Assembly (NCBI GenBank): GCA_018524725.1
Contig: JAEUWP010000103.1
Location: forward strand, 248,001 to 312,000
DNA from: Podaxis mareebaensis
Taxonomy: Eukaryota; Basidiomycota; Agaricomycetes; Agaricales; Agaricaceae
Length of the DNA stretch: 64,000 nt
Reading direction: 5' to 3'
The notes beneath the pieces were generated by a model. That model was not told where the DNA came from, searched no databases, and saw only the letters and a program-made list of their open reading frames with translations. This document shows positions 1-11,306 of the stretch, one piece after another; positions within the stretch are counted from its first letter, which is position 1; each line of letters starts with the position of its first letter. A program made the translations under genes and the position numbers.

Positions 1-302
1 TGGCAACTGGGAGGATGCTTAATAAACAGTGAGCCCAATCACAGATTTCATGCAACGCATTGAGTTCGAATCATCCTCAAGAATTGTTGTTCCGCGTCAA
101 GCGCTCACGTGCGCCTCTCGGTTCGGACCTGGAAGTCCTAACACTTATTTTGAGATTGCTCAGGGGCACTTCTGGGCTTCTGGGTACCCTGCATATAGTT
201 ACGTCGAAGCCTGTCGAAGCGCATCACCTGGTACAAAGGCGAAGAAGGATTCAGGAATGCTACGGATCTTGACTTTCCGCAGAGCATTGCTTAGCTGGCG
301 AA
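1..302. other. 5' flank of aquaporin copy A
   Basis: No gene is visible. Short frames on both strands have no recognisable protein and overlap the probable promoter of the aquaporin gene that follows. Confidence 0.5.
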
Positions 303-1706
303 ATGGCCCTCACGAACCCCACTGACATGGTGTATTTGCGGGATATCCAAAAACGACCTCGTATTCTTGATGCCCTGGAACGACAACGGAATAGGAGGCA
401 GTTGTCCTGGTTGATGGATTTCTTCGCGGAGATGGTAAGCGCCAAATGAATGTACGGTATCCGGAGAAGCGGCTAAGCGAGTGTTTAAGCTTGGGTGTTT
501 CATGTATGTATACCTAGGTGAGGCGAACGATCTGCATATGTATGGTTGTCGAATTCTTTCTGACGTTGGAAACCCCAAGGAACTGGTTCCGTGGCGAATA
601 AATTGAACGCTATCATCACTCGCGAACCTGTATTAGCATGTGAGCGTGCAGAGGGTATGCTTCAAATTTTGTAGATAGGCTGATTGTGTACTTCTCCTAG
701 CTGGTACCCAAGTGGGGTTGGCTGTTGCGTTTGGAATTATTTTCGCTGTCGGAGTATGTGGGGGAACATCTGCGGGCCACTTTAATCCAAGTTTCACGAT
801 AGCGCATTGTGTCTTCAGGGGATTCCCCAAATTGACGGCGTTGAGGTGAGTATCTGATCAAAGATGCCCTGCTCATGCTCATGTTCATCAACAGGTACCT
901 CGTTGCACAGATCCTTGGTGCATACGTCGCTTGTATGTTTGTCTATCATCAGTATAAGTTCGTTATTGTACAAATGGAGGAAACGTTACGGGAAACGGGA
1001 ACGCTTGATCAAATGCTCTTCACTTCTGGAGGCCCCGCGGGGATATTTGCCTTTTATCTCCCACAAGGTCAGACATTGGGTGCCGCATTTCTGAACGAAT
1101 GGGTTTCGGTGAGTATTTATCACGGACGTATACACGGATACTTACGAAATTTGGGGTAGAGTGTGTTCGTTGGAATTGTGTATTGGGCTTCCATTGACCC
1201 CTCGAACAGCATTATTACCCCAGTGGTGTCTCCATTTATATCAGCATTTGCATAGTGGGTCGCCTCGAGAGTCTGACAATGACTGCCGCAGCTGACAGAT
1301 CTACAGTGGCGTCGCAATCTGGGGCTTTGGGGCAGCGGGTGTTGCGTTGAATTCTGCGAGGGACATCGGCGGCCGTTTGTGGGTTCTAACAGTGTGGAGG
1401 TTGCCTGGTATGCGCATGGAGTTGTTAGAGTCTATTTTCTTATCTGACAGACGTTGATGAGTAGCATCAGGCGGACGTTTTGCCGCTATTTCGGCGCTGA
1501 CGAACATACCTGCAATGCTTTTTGCGGTAGTACTTTACGAGTTGTTGCTTGGCGACTCCGGAAGGGTAGTCACGAAGGAAGCGTTGGACCAAATACGACT
1601 CAGGTCTAATCGCCTCTCGGACGGTGCTAGTCTAGCAGCATATAATGGGGAGGAGAGTAGAAGGGCCGACAGCGATAATAAGGAAGCCGAGATATGGCAT
1701 GGATGA
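303..1706 (+). CDS. Aquaporin / MIP family channel, copy A
   Basis: Eight exons: 303-434, 490-517, 580-639, 701-845, 895-1108, 1160-1254, 1307-1407, 1465-1706; 338 residues, phases close exactly. The major intrinsic protein fold is a plasma or vacuolar membrane channel for water or small neutral solutes. Seen: helix 1 ends with FFAEM/LGCFMYVYLG across introns 1-2; the first pore box is SAGHFNPS (Asn102-Pro-Ser); the second is ALNSARD (Asn240-Ser-Ala, with Arg243 kept). Both depart from the canonical NPA, so transport cannot be assumed. Exon 2 is only 28 nt. The next gene has the same exon plan, so this is a tandem duplication. The start at 303 is chosen because exon 1 then has the same length (132 nt) as in copy B. 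Solute and expression are unknown. Confidence 0.85.
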
Positions 1707-2769
1707 AGAGGGAAGGCCATCTGCCGGTTGAGTTCTGTGCTCTGATCGATGTTGTTTGTAGGCAATCAATCAGTCATTAACATTAATGTTGGTTGCTCCG
1801 CTCGAATAGGAGAAGGTGGAGAGAGTGACCGCCCGGAGAATTCCGTCGATCAATGCATTGTCGCTCAGCGCTCAGCGCTCAGATTCGCACCCACATGAGG
1901 TATCCACATCAGTCCACCAATCGACCACAACGACGACGCACCATGCCCTTTCTCGCTTTGGTCTCGCTTGCGCATACACAACACTATCGAACAAAATCCA
2001 TGACCGGTTGACCCTTTGAAATTGGAAGCCAAACCCAATCCGAACTGCCTAGAATCCAGAGCATACGAGACAGCATACACAAATATTGGCTCCATGCGCT
2101 CACACTTTTCCTGAGAATCTGCTCTTTACCATCAAAGCACTATTCATAAGGGCAATAGCTCTCTCACGTGGTCTCTCCCCTTACTCGATGTCGACTAATA
2201 ATAGGTGAGATACACAGTAAGCCAGTGACGCACGCATAATGCGAATGACAATGCAGGAGTATGTACATTATTATCTGTGTTCTCCAAACCTCCCTTACAA
2301 CGCACCTGACATCGGCTATTTTGTGGCAATGCACCAGAAGGGCTTGGCAACTCTTCACGATGTTTAACACTCAATTCGCAACTGAACTTTCAGCCATGCT
2401 CTTCCACGGGGTTCCACGCCCAGGCTGTCTCTATCACCGGAGGGAGACCTCCATCGCATAGGCATCGAGATCGCTAGTGATAATTACGGTGAGCAAGTTC
2501 CCAACTTCCTTGAAAACCGTCTCACATCAATTATGCAATGGAAGGCTACCTCAACAAGGGGCAGCTTAATCATAGCACAAGCCGTACGGAAGCCACGCCG
2601 AAACCCGCCTATGCACCCCTTGCCGTACCAGACGGAGTAACGTCGTGATAAGCGAAATCACCAGTCAAACATCTTTCTAATTTATGGGGGCAGGCCTCTA
2701 AAAAAGACCTGTCTTCTGCTCCTGTCTGCACCTCTTTTGCTACTTTCAGCTCCACGCTCAAGGCGAACG
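1707..2769. other. Spacer between the two aquaporin genes
   Basis: About 1 kb without a supportable gene. It contains a 7-bp unit (CGCTCAG) repeated three times at 1862-1882 and several short non-coding frames. It should hold the terminator of copy A and the promoter of copy B; no clear TATA box was recognised. Confidence 0.5.
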
Positions 2770-4226
2770 ATGCAGGCTGCTCCTCCCCCAACCGTTCACC
2801 TCGTCGACATCCTCCAACGGCCTCACTTCCTGAATGTCATCGAGGGGTATCGGAATAGATTCACCATTTCACCCTTCATCATGGAGCTATGGGCGGAATT
2901 GGTACGAGTTTTGTTGAGGTGTTCCCACTGCAGCGTCAACTGAGGCCCGTGTACACAGGTGGGGTGCTTTATCTACTCGTACCTAGGTACGCAGTCTCGC
3001 GAACTCGGAAACGTGACTTTAACCTCAGTGGCATGTTAGGCATTGGCTCCGCCGTCAACCAGATCAATGCTATTGTTAACAAGCAGCCTACGTTTGCCTG
3101 TGAGTCTCTGACATCCATGAGAAGAACCAACCCTAGACTAAGATGCCTCCAACAGCGGGTCCGATACAAGTTGGCTTTGCAGTTTCGTTTGGTATCATCA
3201 TCGCCGTCTCGGTGTGTGGAACGACGTCCGCAGGCCACTATAACCCTGGCATTACAATTGCGCAAGCCCTCTATCGGAACTTTCCCAAGTGGAAAGTGCC
3301 ATTGTGCGTATCATCTTCACGTACCAGGTTTCACATGAAAGCTAATGTGACGTTGATACAAGTTACCTGTTCATTCATATCCTCGGTGGATATCTGGCGA
3401 GCATGGCCGTCTATTACCAAAATCGCTACATTTTCCTCGAAGTTGAAAGAGTGATGCGGGAGCAAGGGGTTCTAGACGAATTGATGTATACCACCGCGGG
3501 TCCGAGTGGTATTTTTGCATTCTATCTTCCGCAGGGGCAGACACTCTGGGGTGCATGGCTAAATGAGTTTATGTCGGTAAGGTCCATTCTATAACATAAG
3601 AATACCGAGTTGATATTCACCACTATTCCGACAGAGTCTGGTTGCGTGCACCGTATACTGGGCTGCAATGGATCCTGCCAACGCCCTAGTAACCCCAAGA
3701 ATGTCGGTCTGGATAATCGCCTTTGCATAGTGTGTTTCACCTCTGCTCACTTCCTTTTAATGTCCGCTAATGAAGTCGGAAACCGTTCCTAGTGGTGTCT
3801 CCATATGGGGATTCGGCGCCATATTGAACACCTCTCGCGACCTTGGAGGTCGTCTATGGGCTATTACCGTTTGGGGAACACGCGGTACGTGATTGCTCTC
3901 TAGCTGCTCATCAACAAATTGCTCATGGACGCTATTTATATTTAGCGAACGGAGGGCGCTTCGCCGCGATTTCAGCGCTGACAAATATTGCCGCCATGAT
4001 AGTTGCTGTGTTCCTTTACGAAGTGTTCATGATTGATTCCCGAAGAGTCGTGAATTTGGAATCGATGGAGCACATCAGGTTGATGTCGAACCAGCTGCGG
4101 CCCAGCGATTCAAAGACAGAGGTGAACATTGAGAGTGGGATGAACAGTTCTACCAGCAGTGCGAGGAGGCTAGATGCATCGTCGTTCGTTCCAGGGAGAC
4201 GGATTACGAAGACGGTATCGATATAG
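2770..4226 (+). CDS. Aquaporin / MIP family channel, copy B
   Basis: Eight exons: 2770-2901, 2959-2986, 3040-3099, 3156-3303, 3363-3576, 3635-3729, 3793-3884, 3946-4226; 349 residues, phases close. Exons 1, 2, 3, 5 and 6 have the same length as in copy A, which supports both models. Pore boxes: SAGHYNPG (Asn102-Pro-Gly) and ILNTSRD (Asn238-Thr-Ser, Arg241 kept); three residues are missing just before the second box relative to copy A. The loop region between (residues about 130-195, with TAGPSGIFAFYLPQGQTL) is conserved between the copies. A long hydrophilic Ser/Arg-rich C-tail follows the last helix, a likely cytosolic regulatory region. The substrate cannot be inferred from these altered boxes. 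Confidence 0.87.
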
Positions 4227-4664
4227 GACTGGGCGGTAAAAATTCAAACAAGCAACTGATGTTCGGTGTACTTCTGGTGGTTGTCCCTTCTTTCTCGGGC
4301 TTTTTTTTTTTCGCTCTCAGCAAAATCTTACATTATATCACATCCCATACATTTTCTCTAGTAAAGAATCACCTATATTCGGTTTGTAGAACTCAACTAA
4401 TGGATTGATTCCAAATGCATGCCTCACTTGCCTTGTGAAGTGCGAAAAAAGAATTTAAACGCTCGAGGAACCGGTAGCGAAAGTGCCGGAAGCCGCCCAT
4501 GTTAGGTCGGTCAAAGTCTTCCCCGTCTTCGCGCTTGATCAGCATCATGGCTGTCCAGAACCTAATATCATGTCCACATGTCCACCTTCGGTCACATATA
4601 TAAAACACTCCACTTCCTCCCCTAACCTTTTTCATTGACCGACACACAGACTACAATCGCTATA
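4227..4664. other. Intergenic region upstream of the oxidoreductase
   Basis: No gene is seen. The 3' part is the oxidoreductase promoter; a T-run lies near 4302-4311, just after the aquaporin stop. Confidence 0.5.
4596..4605 (+). promoter_or_regulatory. TATA box of the oxidoreductase gene
   Basis: ATATATAAAA lies about 60 bp before the ATG at 4665, followed by a pyrimidine-rich stretch (CACTTCCTCCCC) typical of fungal transcription start regions. Confidence 0.65.
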
Positions 4665-6089
4665 ATGGCACCCCAGACGTACAAGCGCATCGTCCTCAAC
4701 TCGCGACCTGAAGGCGACTTTGAACCAGACACGTTCCGCACGGAAGTCCTCCCTTTTACTTCGCTAGGAAGCCCAGGGGAGCAGCAGGTTCTCGTACAAT
4801 GTACATGGCTCTCGTTGGATCCTGCTATGAGGGGATATGTTCGGGATACGCGAAGCTATCTGCCGCCTGTGCAAATTGGCGAGGTGAGTTTTATGCAACG
4901 ATCTCCGCAGCATCATGAAATTGACGGGTTGCAATGATAGACTATGCGAGCTCAAGGAGTGGGTGTCGTAATTGCTGTAGGCGAGAGAAGCAAGTTCCAA
5001 GTCGGAGACTATGTCTCTGGTGCATGGGGTGTGTTGTTCCACCGTGCTGAGCGGGGTCTTTCGGCTAATGGATGTATGAAGGAATGACCGAGTACGCAGT
5101 CGTCCCCGATAAGCTTGTCGAGAAACTCGAGTAGGCGAACCCATTCACTTTCCTTTATCTTCTCGTGCTCATGTCGATGTTAGGCTCTACCCAGGCGTTC
5201 AACCTTTGGATTATCTGAATACACTCGGCTCCTCTGGACTTACGGCCTACTTCGGCCTTAAGAAGATTGGTGAAGTCAAGCCAGGAGAGAAGCTCGTCGT
5301 TTCCGGTGCTGCTGGCTCTGTAGGGTCTATCGCATGTCAACTTGGCAAGGCTGCTGGAGCGAAGGTCTATGCTATTGCTGGTTCGCCGGATAAGTGTGAG
5401 TGGTTGGAGAAGGAGATTGGCGTCGAGAAGGCGTTCAATTACAAGAGCCCGACGTTTATGCAAGATTTCAAGCAGTCTGTGGGATACTTGGATGTATACT
5501 TTGATAATGTCGGAGGCGATATTTTGGACTTTATGCTAACACGGCTGAACAAGAATGCACGGATTGTTCTCTGTGGTGAGTTGATTTTATGTTTTTCTAC
5601 AGGAGGGTTGGTTGCTGAATGATATGCAGGCGCCATCTCTGCGTATAGTGAGTATCGGCTATCCCCGTCCAAGTAGAGTACTTGCTCAAGGTTTGCCTGC
5701 AAGACTCGGCCAAGCCAAAAGGCCTCCAAGGATACCTCAACCTCATTTCTCAGCGTGCCAAAATCCAAGGTTTCATTGTGTACGATGCTCTCTTTTCCCA
5801 TTCGTTCATTGATTGAGAACCCTCTTCCAGCTTTGACTATGTGGAGGAATATCCGACTGCGCTTGCGGAAATAGGCAAGGACCTGGCCAGTGGCAAGATC
5901 AAGCGCCGCTTCCAGATTGTTGAAGGCGGCATCGAGCAGGCTCCCAGAGCCCTGCCCATGCTTTTCTCGGGCGGTAATACTGGTAAACTGTACGGCAAGA
6001 ATCTTTCTTATTCTGTGGAGACATGCTGACGCGAATACCACAGAGTCGTCAAGATTTCTGAAGAACCAGACCTTAAACCGAGACTCTGA
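4665..6089 (+). CDS. Medium-chain zinc-independent NADP-dependent oxidoreductase
   Basis: Eight exons: 4665-4883, 4941-5028, 5082-5130, 5184-5575, 5630-5647, 5704-5779, 5831-5989, 6044-6089; 348 residues, phases close. The family (leukotriene B4 12-hydroxydehydrogenase / NADPH alkenal double-bond reductase) reduces the C=C bond of alpha,beta-unsaturated aldehydes and ketones in the cytosol. Seen: the Ser-Leu-Asp-Pro-Ala-Met-Arg-Gly motif near residue 45, TLGSSGLTAY near 132-141, the Rossmann nucleotide loop SGAAGSVGS at 159-167, YFDNVGG near 235, and a C-terminal end KISEEPDLKPRL. No structural zinc cysteines are present. Exon 5 is an 18-nt microexon. Length fits the family. The natural substrate is unknown. 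Confidence 0.92.
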
Positions 6090-6343
6090 GGCACTTATTG
6101 TTCTTTATTGTATCAACATGCGAACTATGTATACACGGGTTTTTTGTGAGAGTTGTACAATTCGACCACCACATTGGATTTCAACACGTGAGAAGAGAGC
6201 ATGTGATTGATCTATGGGCATCTTGCGACTTGGACTGGGGCAGCCTGTCTAGGCTCTCCCGCATACTTATAGGCATACATGGTCTGATCCTGCCCCTTAT
6301 TCTCCCCAACGTTCACCCCACCCACACCCGTAACTCACCTCTC

Positions 6344-7161
6344 ATGTCTGAACGATTCAGTACGACGCACACCAGGACTCGGACCCGCTCCAAGTCACGC
6401 TCTCCCTCCAGGAATACCCAACAACCTTCTCGAACCGAGAATGCCATTCGCCAGCTCAAGCTAATTGTGCCCGGTGCTTGTCTTACCTATTACTTTGGCA
6501 CTATAGACAGGCTTTTGGCGTTGGTGCAGACGAAGGATGATCCTTGGAAAAGGTGCGAGCTATTATATCATATACTACCCCTTATGTCAACCTCCTTCCC
6601 TTGCATTTCTCCTTATCGACGATATGTTCGTGTTGCCACTCGTGAACTCGGGCTAAAATGTTACTCTATTTAGCAAGATTACCTTGGCTGCCCTGGGCAA
6701 TGGCGTAGTGATGATCGCTCTATTCCTCTACGTCTTGGTTCTTATATATCGGCGGGGCGAAAATCCAGATGTACGTGGAAACTAGTTTGTGGTTTGAATG
6801 GGTACTGAGCATCCTCACTCATCTCCTTTACCCAGTGGCGTACTTGGCGGCAGTCCGGTTCGTTAGCCACCATCATTCCCGTGAGTCTGGGACCACTCTC
6901 GTTGCGGTTTTCGATGTTGACCACTCAGCAGGTTTTGACCACAACCATTATTGCCGGCTGGTTGCTCCATGTTGTGGCGCTAGGCAAATGGTCTGGCTTA
7001 GGGTATGTCCAAGGTTTTATTGGCGGTGAGCACGTCCGATTGGCCAGCACTTATACAAGTTCTAATTTATGTCATGGTGGACGTTAGCGAGTGCTTTGTA
7101 CGCTCTTGTATTCGGCCTTCTTGCACTTCTGCCTTCTCCAAGGAAAGGAAGGGGAAATTAA
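6344..7161 (+). CDS. Small multi-pass membrane protein of unknown function
   Basis: Five exons: 6344-6552, 6674-6770, 6836-6880, 6932-7025, 7088-7161; 172 residues, phases close. The N-terminal 33 residues are rich in Arg, Ser and Thr (RTRTRSKSRSPSR) and probably cytosolic. Four hydrophobic segments follow at about 38-60, 72-95, 112-135 and 142-160, ending in a short basic tail. I do not recognise the family. The arrangement (basic N-tail, four helices, basic C-tail) is that of a small ER, Golgi or plasma-membrane protein. The neighbours give no functional clue. Confidence 0.7.
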
Positions 7162-7887
7162 CTCACCTTGGCATTCCACTGTACGACCATAGATTAATTC
7201 CCAGTTTGTCGTCTCTGGTGTTGTACTTTACCTATTCACGTTTGTAATCACCTAGCCACCGCCACTCCGCCGATTCCGCTGTCATCGATATTGCATACAC
7301 GCCATTACTTCCAATGTCCTATCTCTTATACCCGGGTGTTTGAACGCTTGAAATGTGCATACATGCACACTTAGGGGGAGATGAATGCCATTCATTACAA
7401 CACATTAATAGCCTCATCCTTCCATCAGCACAAGAAGCGGATTTCCACAAATTAACGAAGCCCGTCTGCACAACAACGGCGACTTCCTAATAATCGATGA
7501 CTCTGCAGATCTCCTAGATGTGTCTCTTATTCATAGCATATCTTTTCTTCGAGAGATACGCGGAGTTTTGACCAGCTGGTGATATTGGAGTAATGGTAAC
7601 ACCAAGAGGGTGAAGAACTAGGCGTCATCACAACATTGAAAACGGCGGGGCGTCAAGTAATCCATACACAAAAAATGTGTGCTGCATCAACTTAGTTACA
7701 TATACACTTCAATTCAACTTTCTAACTAATACACATAGTACAGCATAACAACGTTCGAAAAGAATACACAATATTGCATCGAGGAGCGTTAGATCACAGA
7801 TCATCAAGAGCGAAGGGGTCAATTGATGCAGAACCGGGAGACGAGGATACCAAAAATACGAAGCGCGGCCGGCACACAACCAAGCGA
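7162..7887. other. Convergent intergenic region
   Basis: AT-rich 3' flanks of two genes pointing at each other. No coding, RNA or repeat signal was recognised. Confidence 0.5.
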
Positions 7888-10264
7888 TTACCTGCCCCTC
7901 AAGGGGGGAGAGCTAACTTGATGTACACCGACAGGCGCCCAGCTATCCCTCGCCATCCAGCCTGGCTTGTCCTTTGTACACTGTTCCGTGGCTTTCAACC
8001 GAGACACCCAATCCGCGTGGACCTTCTCATACGACTTCCATGCCTCTGTCTGCCGAAAACTCTCCTTCAACCCCTTAGCCCTCTGCCTCGCATTCTCCGT
8101 CCTCTCGAAAAACTGCACGCTCGCCGAATTCAAAAATTCCTCTCCCTTCTTCTTCAACTCCTTGGCGCGCCCACGAGCTTTATCGTTGCGTGAGACAACC
8201 TCTTCTCCAAACGCCCGTGCCTTGCCCTTGCTTTGGTTGACGACCTTCCGAGTTTGAGTATGGATAACGTTCAAGAAATCATCCATGGCATCGACTAGGT
8301 CTTTGGCTCCGCTTTCTCCTTTGATGGCTTTGCTAAAAATCTTGGCCCCTACATCAATCGCTTCCGAGAGCCCGTCAACGAATCGTAAGCTAACCGGATC
8401 GAGTGAAGTGCCATCGGGCCGAGACTGCTTCTTATGTGTCCGTGTTGCTGTGAGGGAAGGGGCTTCTGGATGGACTTCGGAGAGTGAAGTTGGCGTGACC
8501 CCCCGAATCAGTACATCCTTGGAGAAAGAAGCTTGGGGTCCACTAGAAGCGGCGACGGACTGGTGGGAAGGCCCTGCGACCGCAAGTGAAGTGGGTGGCG
8601 TGTGAACAAGAGATAGCGAGGTAGGGTGGGTACTGATTGAAAGAGAGTTGACACGAGAAGTAAGAGAAAGTGAATTAACCTGAGGAGGGTTGACAGAAAG
8701 GGAAGTGACTCCAGGGGTCAAGACGCTAAGAGACAGATCTTTCAGGGACGAAGTAGAAAGAGCGGTGGTGCCGGCGACTGGCATTGCGATGGAACGATTG
8801 ACCTGGTTGGCTGAGAACACCCCCCATGTGTCGCCAGACGGATTCCTGACTGTTCCGGTGGGAACGGGCACCGGGGTGTGGAATGCGGTATTAAACGCGA
8901 AGCCCATGATGATGGACACAAGTGCGAGGCTGTAAACGAGAATCAGTGAATGTTCGGGTGATACATATGATTCATACATACAATGTGACCGCGTGAACCG
9001 GATGGCTGTTATCAGAGGCAGGCCTGATTTGTCGGGAGGGAGTGTCAAGAATATTACGAATAACTTCGAACACCTTCCATGACTCGATACGGGAAAGTGC
9101 ATCAGGGCTAAGAACAGGCGCCTTGACAGAGTTCAGGAAGATAGTCCTGTTGGCTGGAACTCCGAGGAGCTCCCAGTCATCCTCCGCTGCATGGCGGAGG
9201 ACCGAGCTTGACGTATCGTCTGTGGAGTCAGAGACTCCAGGAACAAGAACAGGGAGGTAGGCAGTGTGAAACGATAAAACGGGTAGAGTGGTGGCTGGGA
9301 GGTAGACGATTGCCAAAGAGGCACGAATGACATCATCCTGCAAGTCGAGCTATCAACGCAGTGAAGATCTAAAAGGGATACACCAATCAACGAAACGTAC
9401 TGAATCAATTGTGCTTGCATTATCGATCGTATAGTCATGGACGGTTATGGAGGTTAGAATGGAGTTGTCCTTCCCACATCGGAGGTCAACTGCCTGGACC
9501 GGGCCAGCATTCGGATCGAGGGCGTTCAATACAACATTGCCGGAGAAACTGGCAGCCTTCTGGATAAAGTCCTGGACGAAAGACCACTTAATGGGGGAGG
9601 AAGAGCCGTATAGCATGATATCTAGGCCCATATTTGTATTGATGTTATCTTGCTGTGTGGCCTCGTGATGTGGGACCTGGGACATGATTGCAACGGGTTC
9701 CGGCTCTTGCCCAGATGATGACACCAGCGAATCAGTGAGAGATATCGTAGTGTCGGCATCATGAATATTGGAAGTAGTCTCAGATTCTAGAATTTCTTCG
9801 TAGGACTTGTTCAACTGGTCGCGAGAACTGGTGAGAGGATCTGGGAAGGAAAGGCGCAAGTCGCGAATTGAGCTGTGGGTGCTGTGGCCTGTAGTGCTGG
9901 TGCGCGATGCGCTCAGGGTGCCAACCATACTCTGGTCGAGAGCTTCCTTGACCCTTTGATCGTCGCTTGAGTCATGGCTGATGTCGGGGATGGTGCCTAT
10001 TGGGAGCGATTCAGTGGCGCGGGCGGTCAAAGACCGTACGAGACACATGCCAGGCTCGACGGCTGACTCGTCGCCACTCTCGTCGACGAAACCCTCCCAA
10101 GCTTCGACCTCGCTTTCATGAGAACTCCCGAAGCTGATGGACGATCGGCGCGAAAGAGGTCTGGAGCTGAGCCCTTCGTGAGAGCTGATGGAGTCGTTGT
10201 CGTCTGAGGCACGGCTGGCGATGTCGAGCCAGTCAGAGTCTGAGAGACTGTCGAACTCTGACAT
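7888..10264 (-). CDS. Large Ser/Thr-rich single-pass protein, unknown function
   Basis: Three exons on the minus strand: 10264-9401, 9337-8982, 8929-7888; 753 residues, phases close. The N-terminus opens with an acidic Ser-rich stretch (SEFDSLSDSDWLDIASR) and stays low in complexity for about 230 residues. A more globular section at about 245-400 contains DIMLYGSSSPIKW and VVLNALDPNAG. One membrane segment lies at about 404-422 (FLALVSIIMGFAF). After it comes a Ser-Leu-Thr repeat region (NSLSLTS, NSLSIST, TSLSLVH, TSLAVAG) and a basic, coiled-coil-like C-terminal third rich in Lys, Arg and Glu. The start at 10264 is chosen over an upstream in-frame ATG at 10330 because of the strong N-terminal motif. 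No family is assigned; an organelle-membrane protein is possible but unproven. Confidence 0.7.
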
Positions 10265-11306
10265 TGGGAGTGGAGAGGAGTTGAGATGAGAGACAGAGCG
10301 CAGCCTGTGCTTCTCCTTATGTAGGAACAACAGCGGTCCGGCTTCCCTGATACCCCGCTATTTTTGGGCTCAGACGATCCTCCTCTCCCCAATTCTCGTA
10401 TTTCATGCACGCGCGCAAACGTATTACCAAACACCTTACAATCCGAGTCAATGCAGTATCAAGTCTTGTCAGTAGCCACGCATGCACGTCGTGGCTTACA
10501 TGCCTCTCTGAACCCATGTTGGCAACTTCCATCAGTGTGTTGCATTCCAGCTGTCGGCACTCGTTGCGCACTTGTCATATCCGCAGTAGGTATACGACGC
10601 CATGCAGAAAACAGTACAGTTACGTGTCCTTCCGAGACCTGAACGGTGCGCGTAATAGACTTTTCTCTAGCTACACCACACCATAGGAAGTTCAGGACGA
10701 GAATTTTCTGTCTCTAGATTGTCCCTTGACGGTTGATTTGATTCATAAATGAACTGGGGTTCCTCCCCCGGCGTTGCTCGAACTATCATCGAAGCTACAA
10801 TCCAGTCCCTTGCGCTCAGACAGAGCTCCCTACTGCCCCTTTCAGTGTTGAACGATACTCTATGTTCGTTACTTAACCTCTTTAGCTCATGCAACTCAGG
10901 AGTCAAACACCCTTAGCCCAAGCCGCCAACCCAATTGCTCCACCTCGGGTCGTCGCTAGCTTCCTTTGGGGCTGTCTCCAACACTCGCTGTGATATTGGG
11001 GTAATGTTCTCAGATAAAACGGGTGGCTTTAGGGAGACTTCAGGCCTCCTAGCAGCTCTTAGCAGCGACATCATTCATGTTTTGTAGCTGGTCTCGTGAG
11101 GACAAATAAATGGCCCTGAAAAATCAGCATTATCTTATCAGTATGTATTCCCTAATATAGTGGCCACGTGGATTTCTCCAAATACCACCAATCCGACTTT
11201 GAATTGAACACAAGTCATTTTCTATTCCTACTAGTGTTCTCCTCCTGCGTTTCCCTGCCAAGTATTTGCACCCCAGTTGCCCGAGCCAAATATCTATAGC
11301 TTGCCC
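10265..11306. other. Divergent intergenic region
   Basis: About 1 kb between two divergently transcribed genes. It should contain both promoters. No tRNA-like boxes, repeats or convincing frames were found. Confidence 0.5.

Noticed and set aside
62..72. tRNA B-box-like string GAGTTCGAATC
   Set aside because: No A box, acceptor stem or T-run could be placed around it, and similar strings occur by chance elsewhere.
303..1706. Aquaporin copy A as a pseudogene
   Set aside because: At first only a partial homology was visible, but all eight exons with proper splice sites and closing phases were found, so the gene looks intact.
7774..8935. Several plus-strand frames opposite the 753-residue protein
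   Set aside because: They are antisense shadows of a coding exon; none has motifs or splice partners.
11277..11306. Upstream extension of exportin-T to 11277
   Set aside because: The codon there is TTG, not ATG; the first ATG at 11307 gives the expected family N-terminus.
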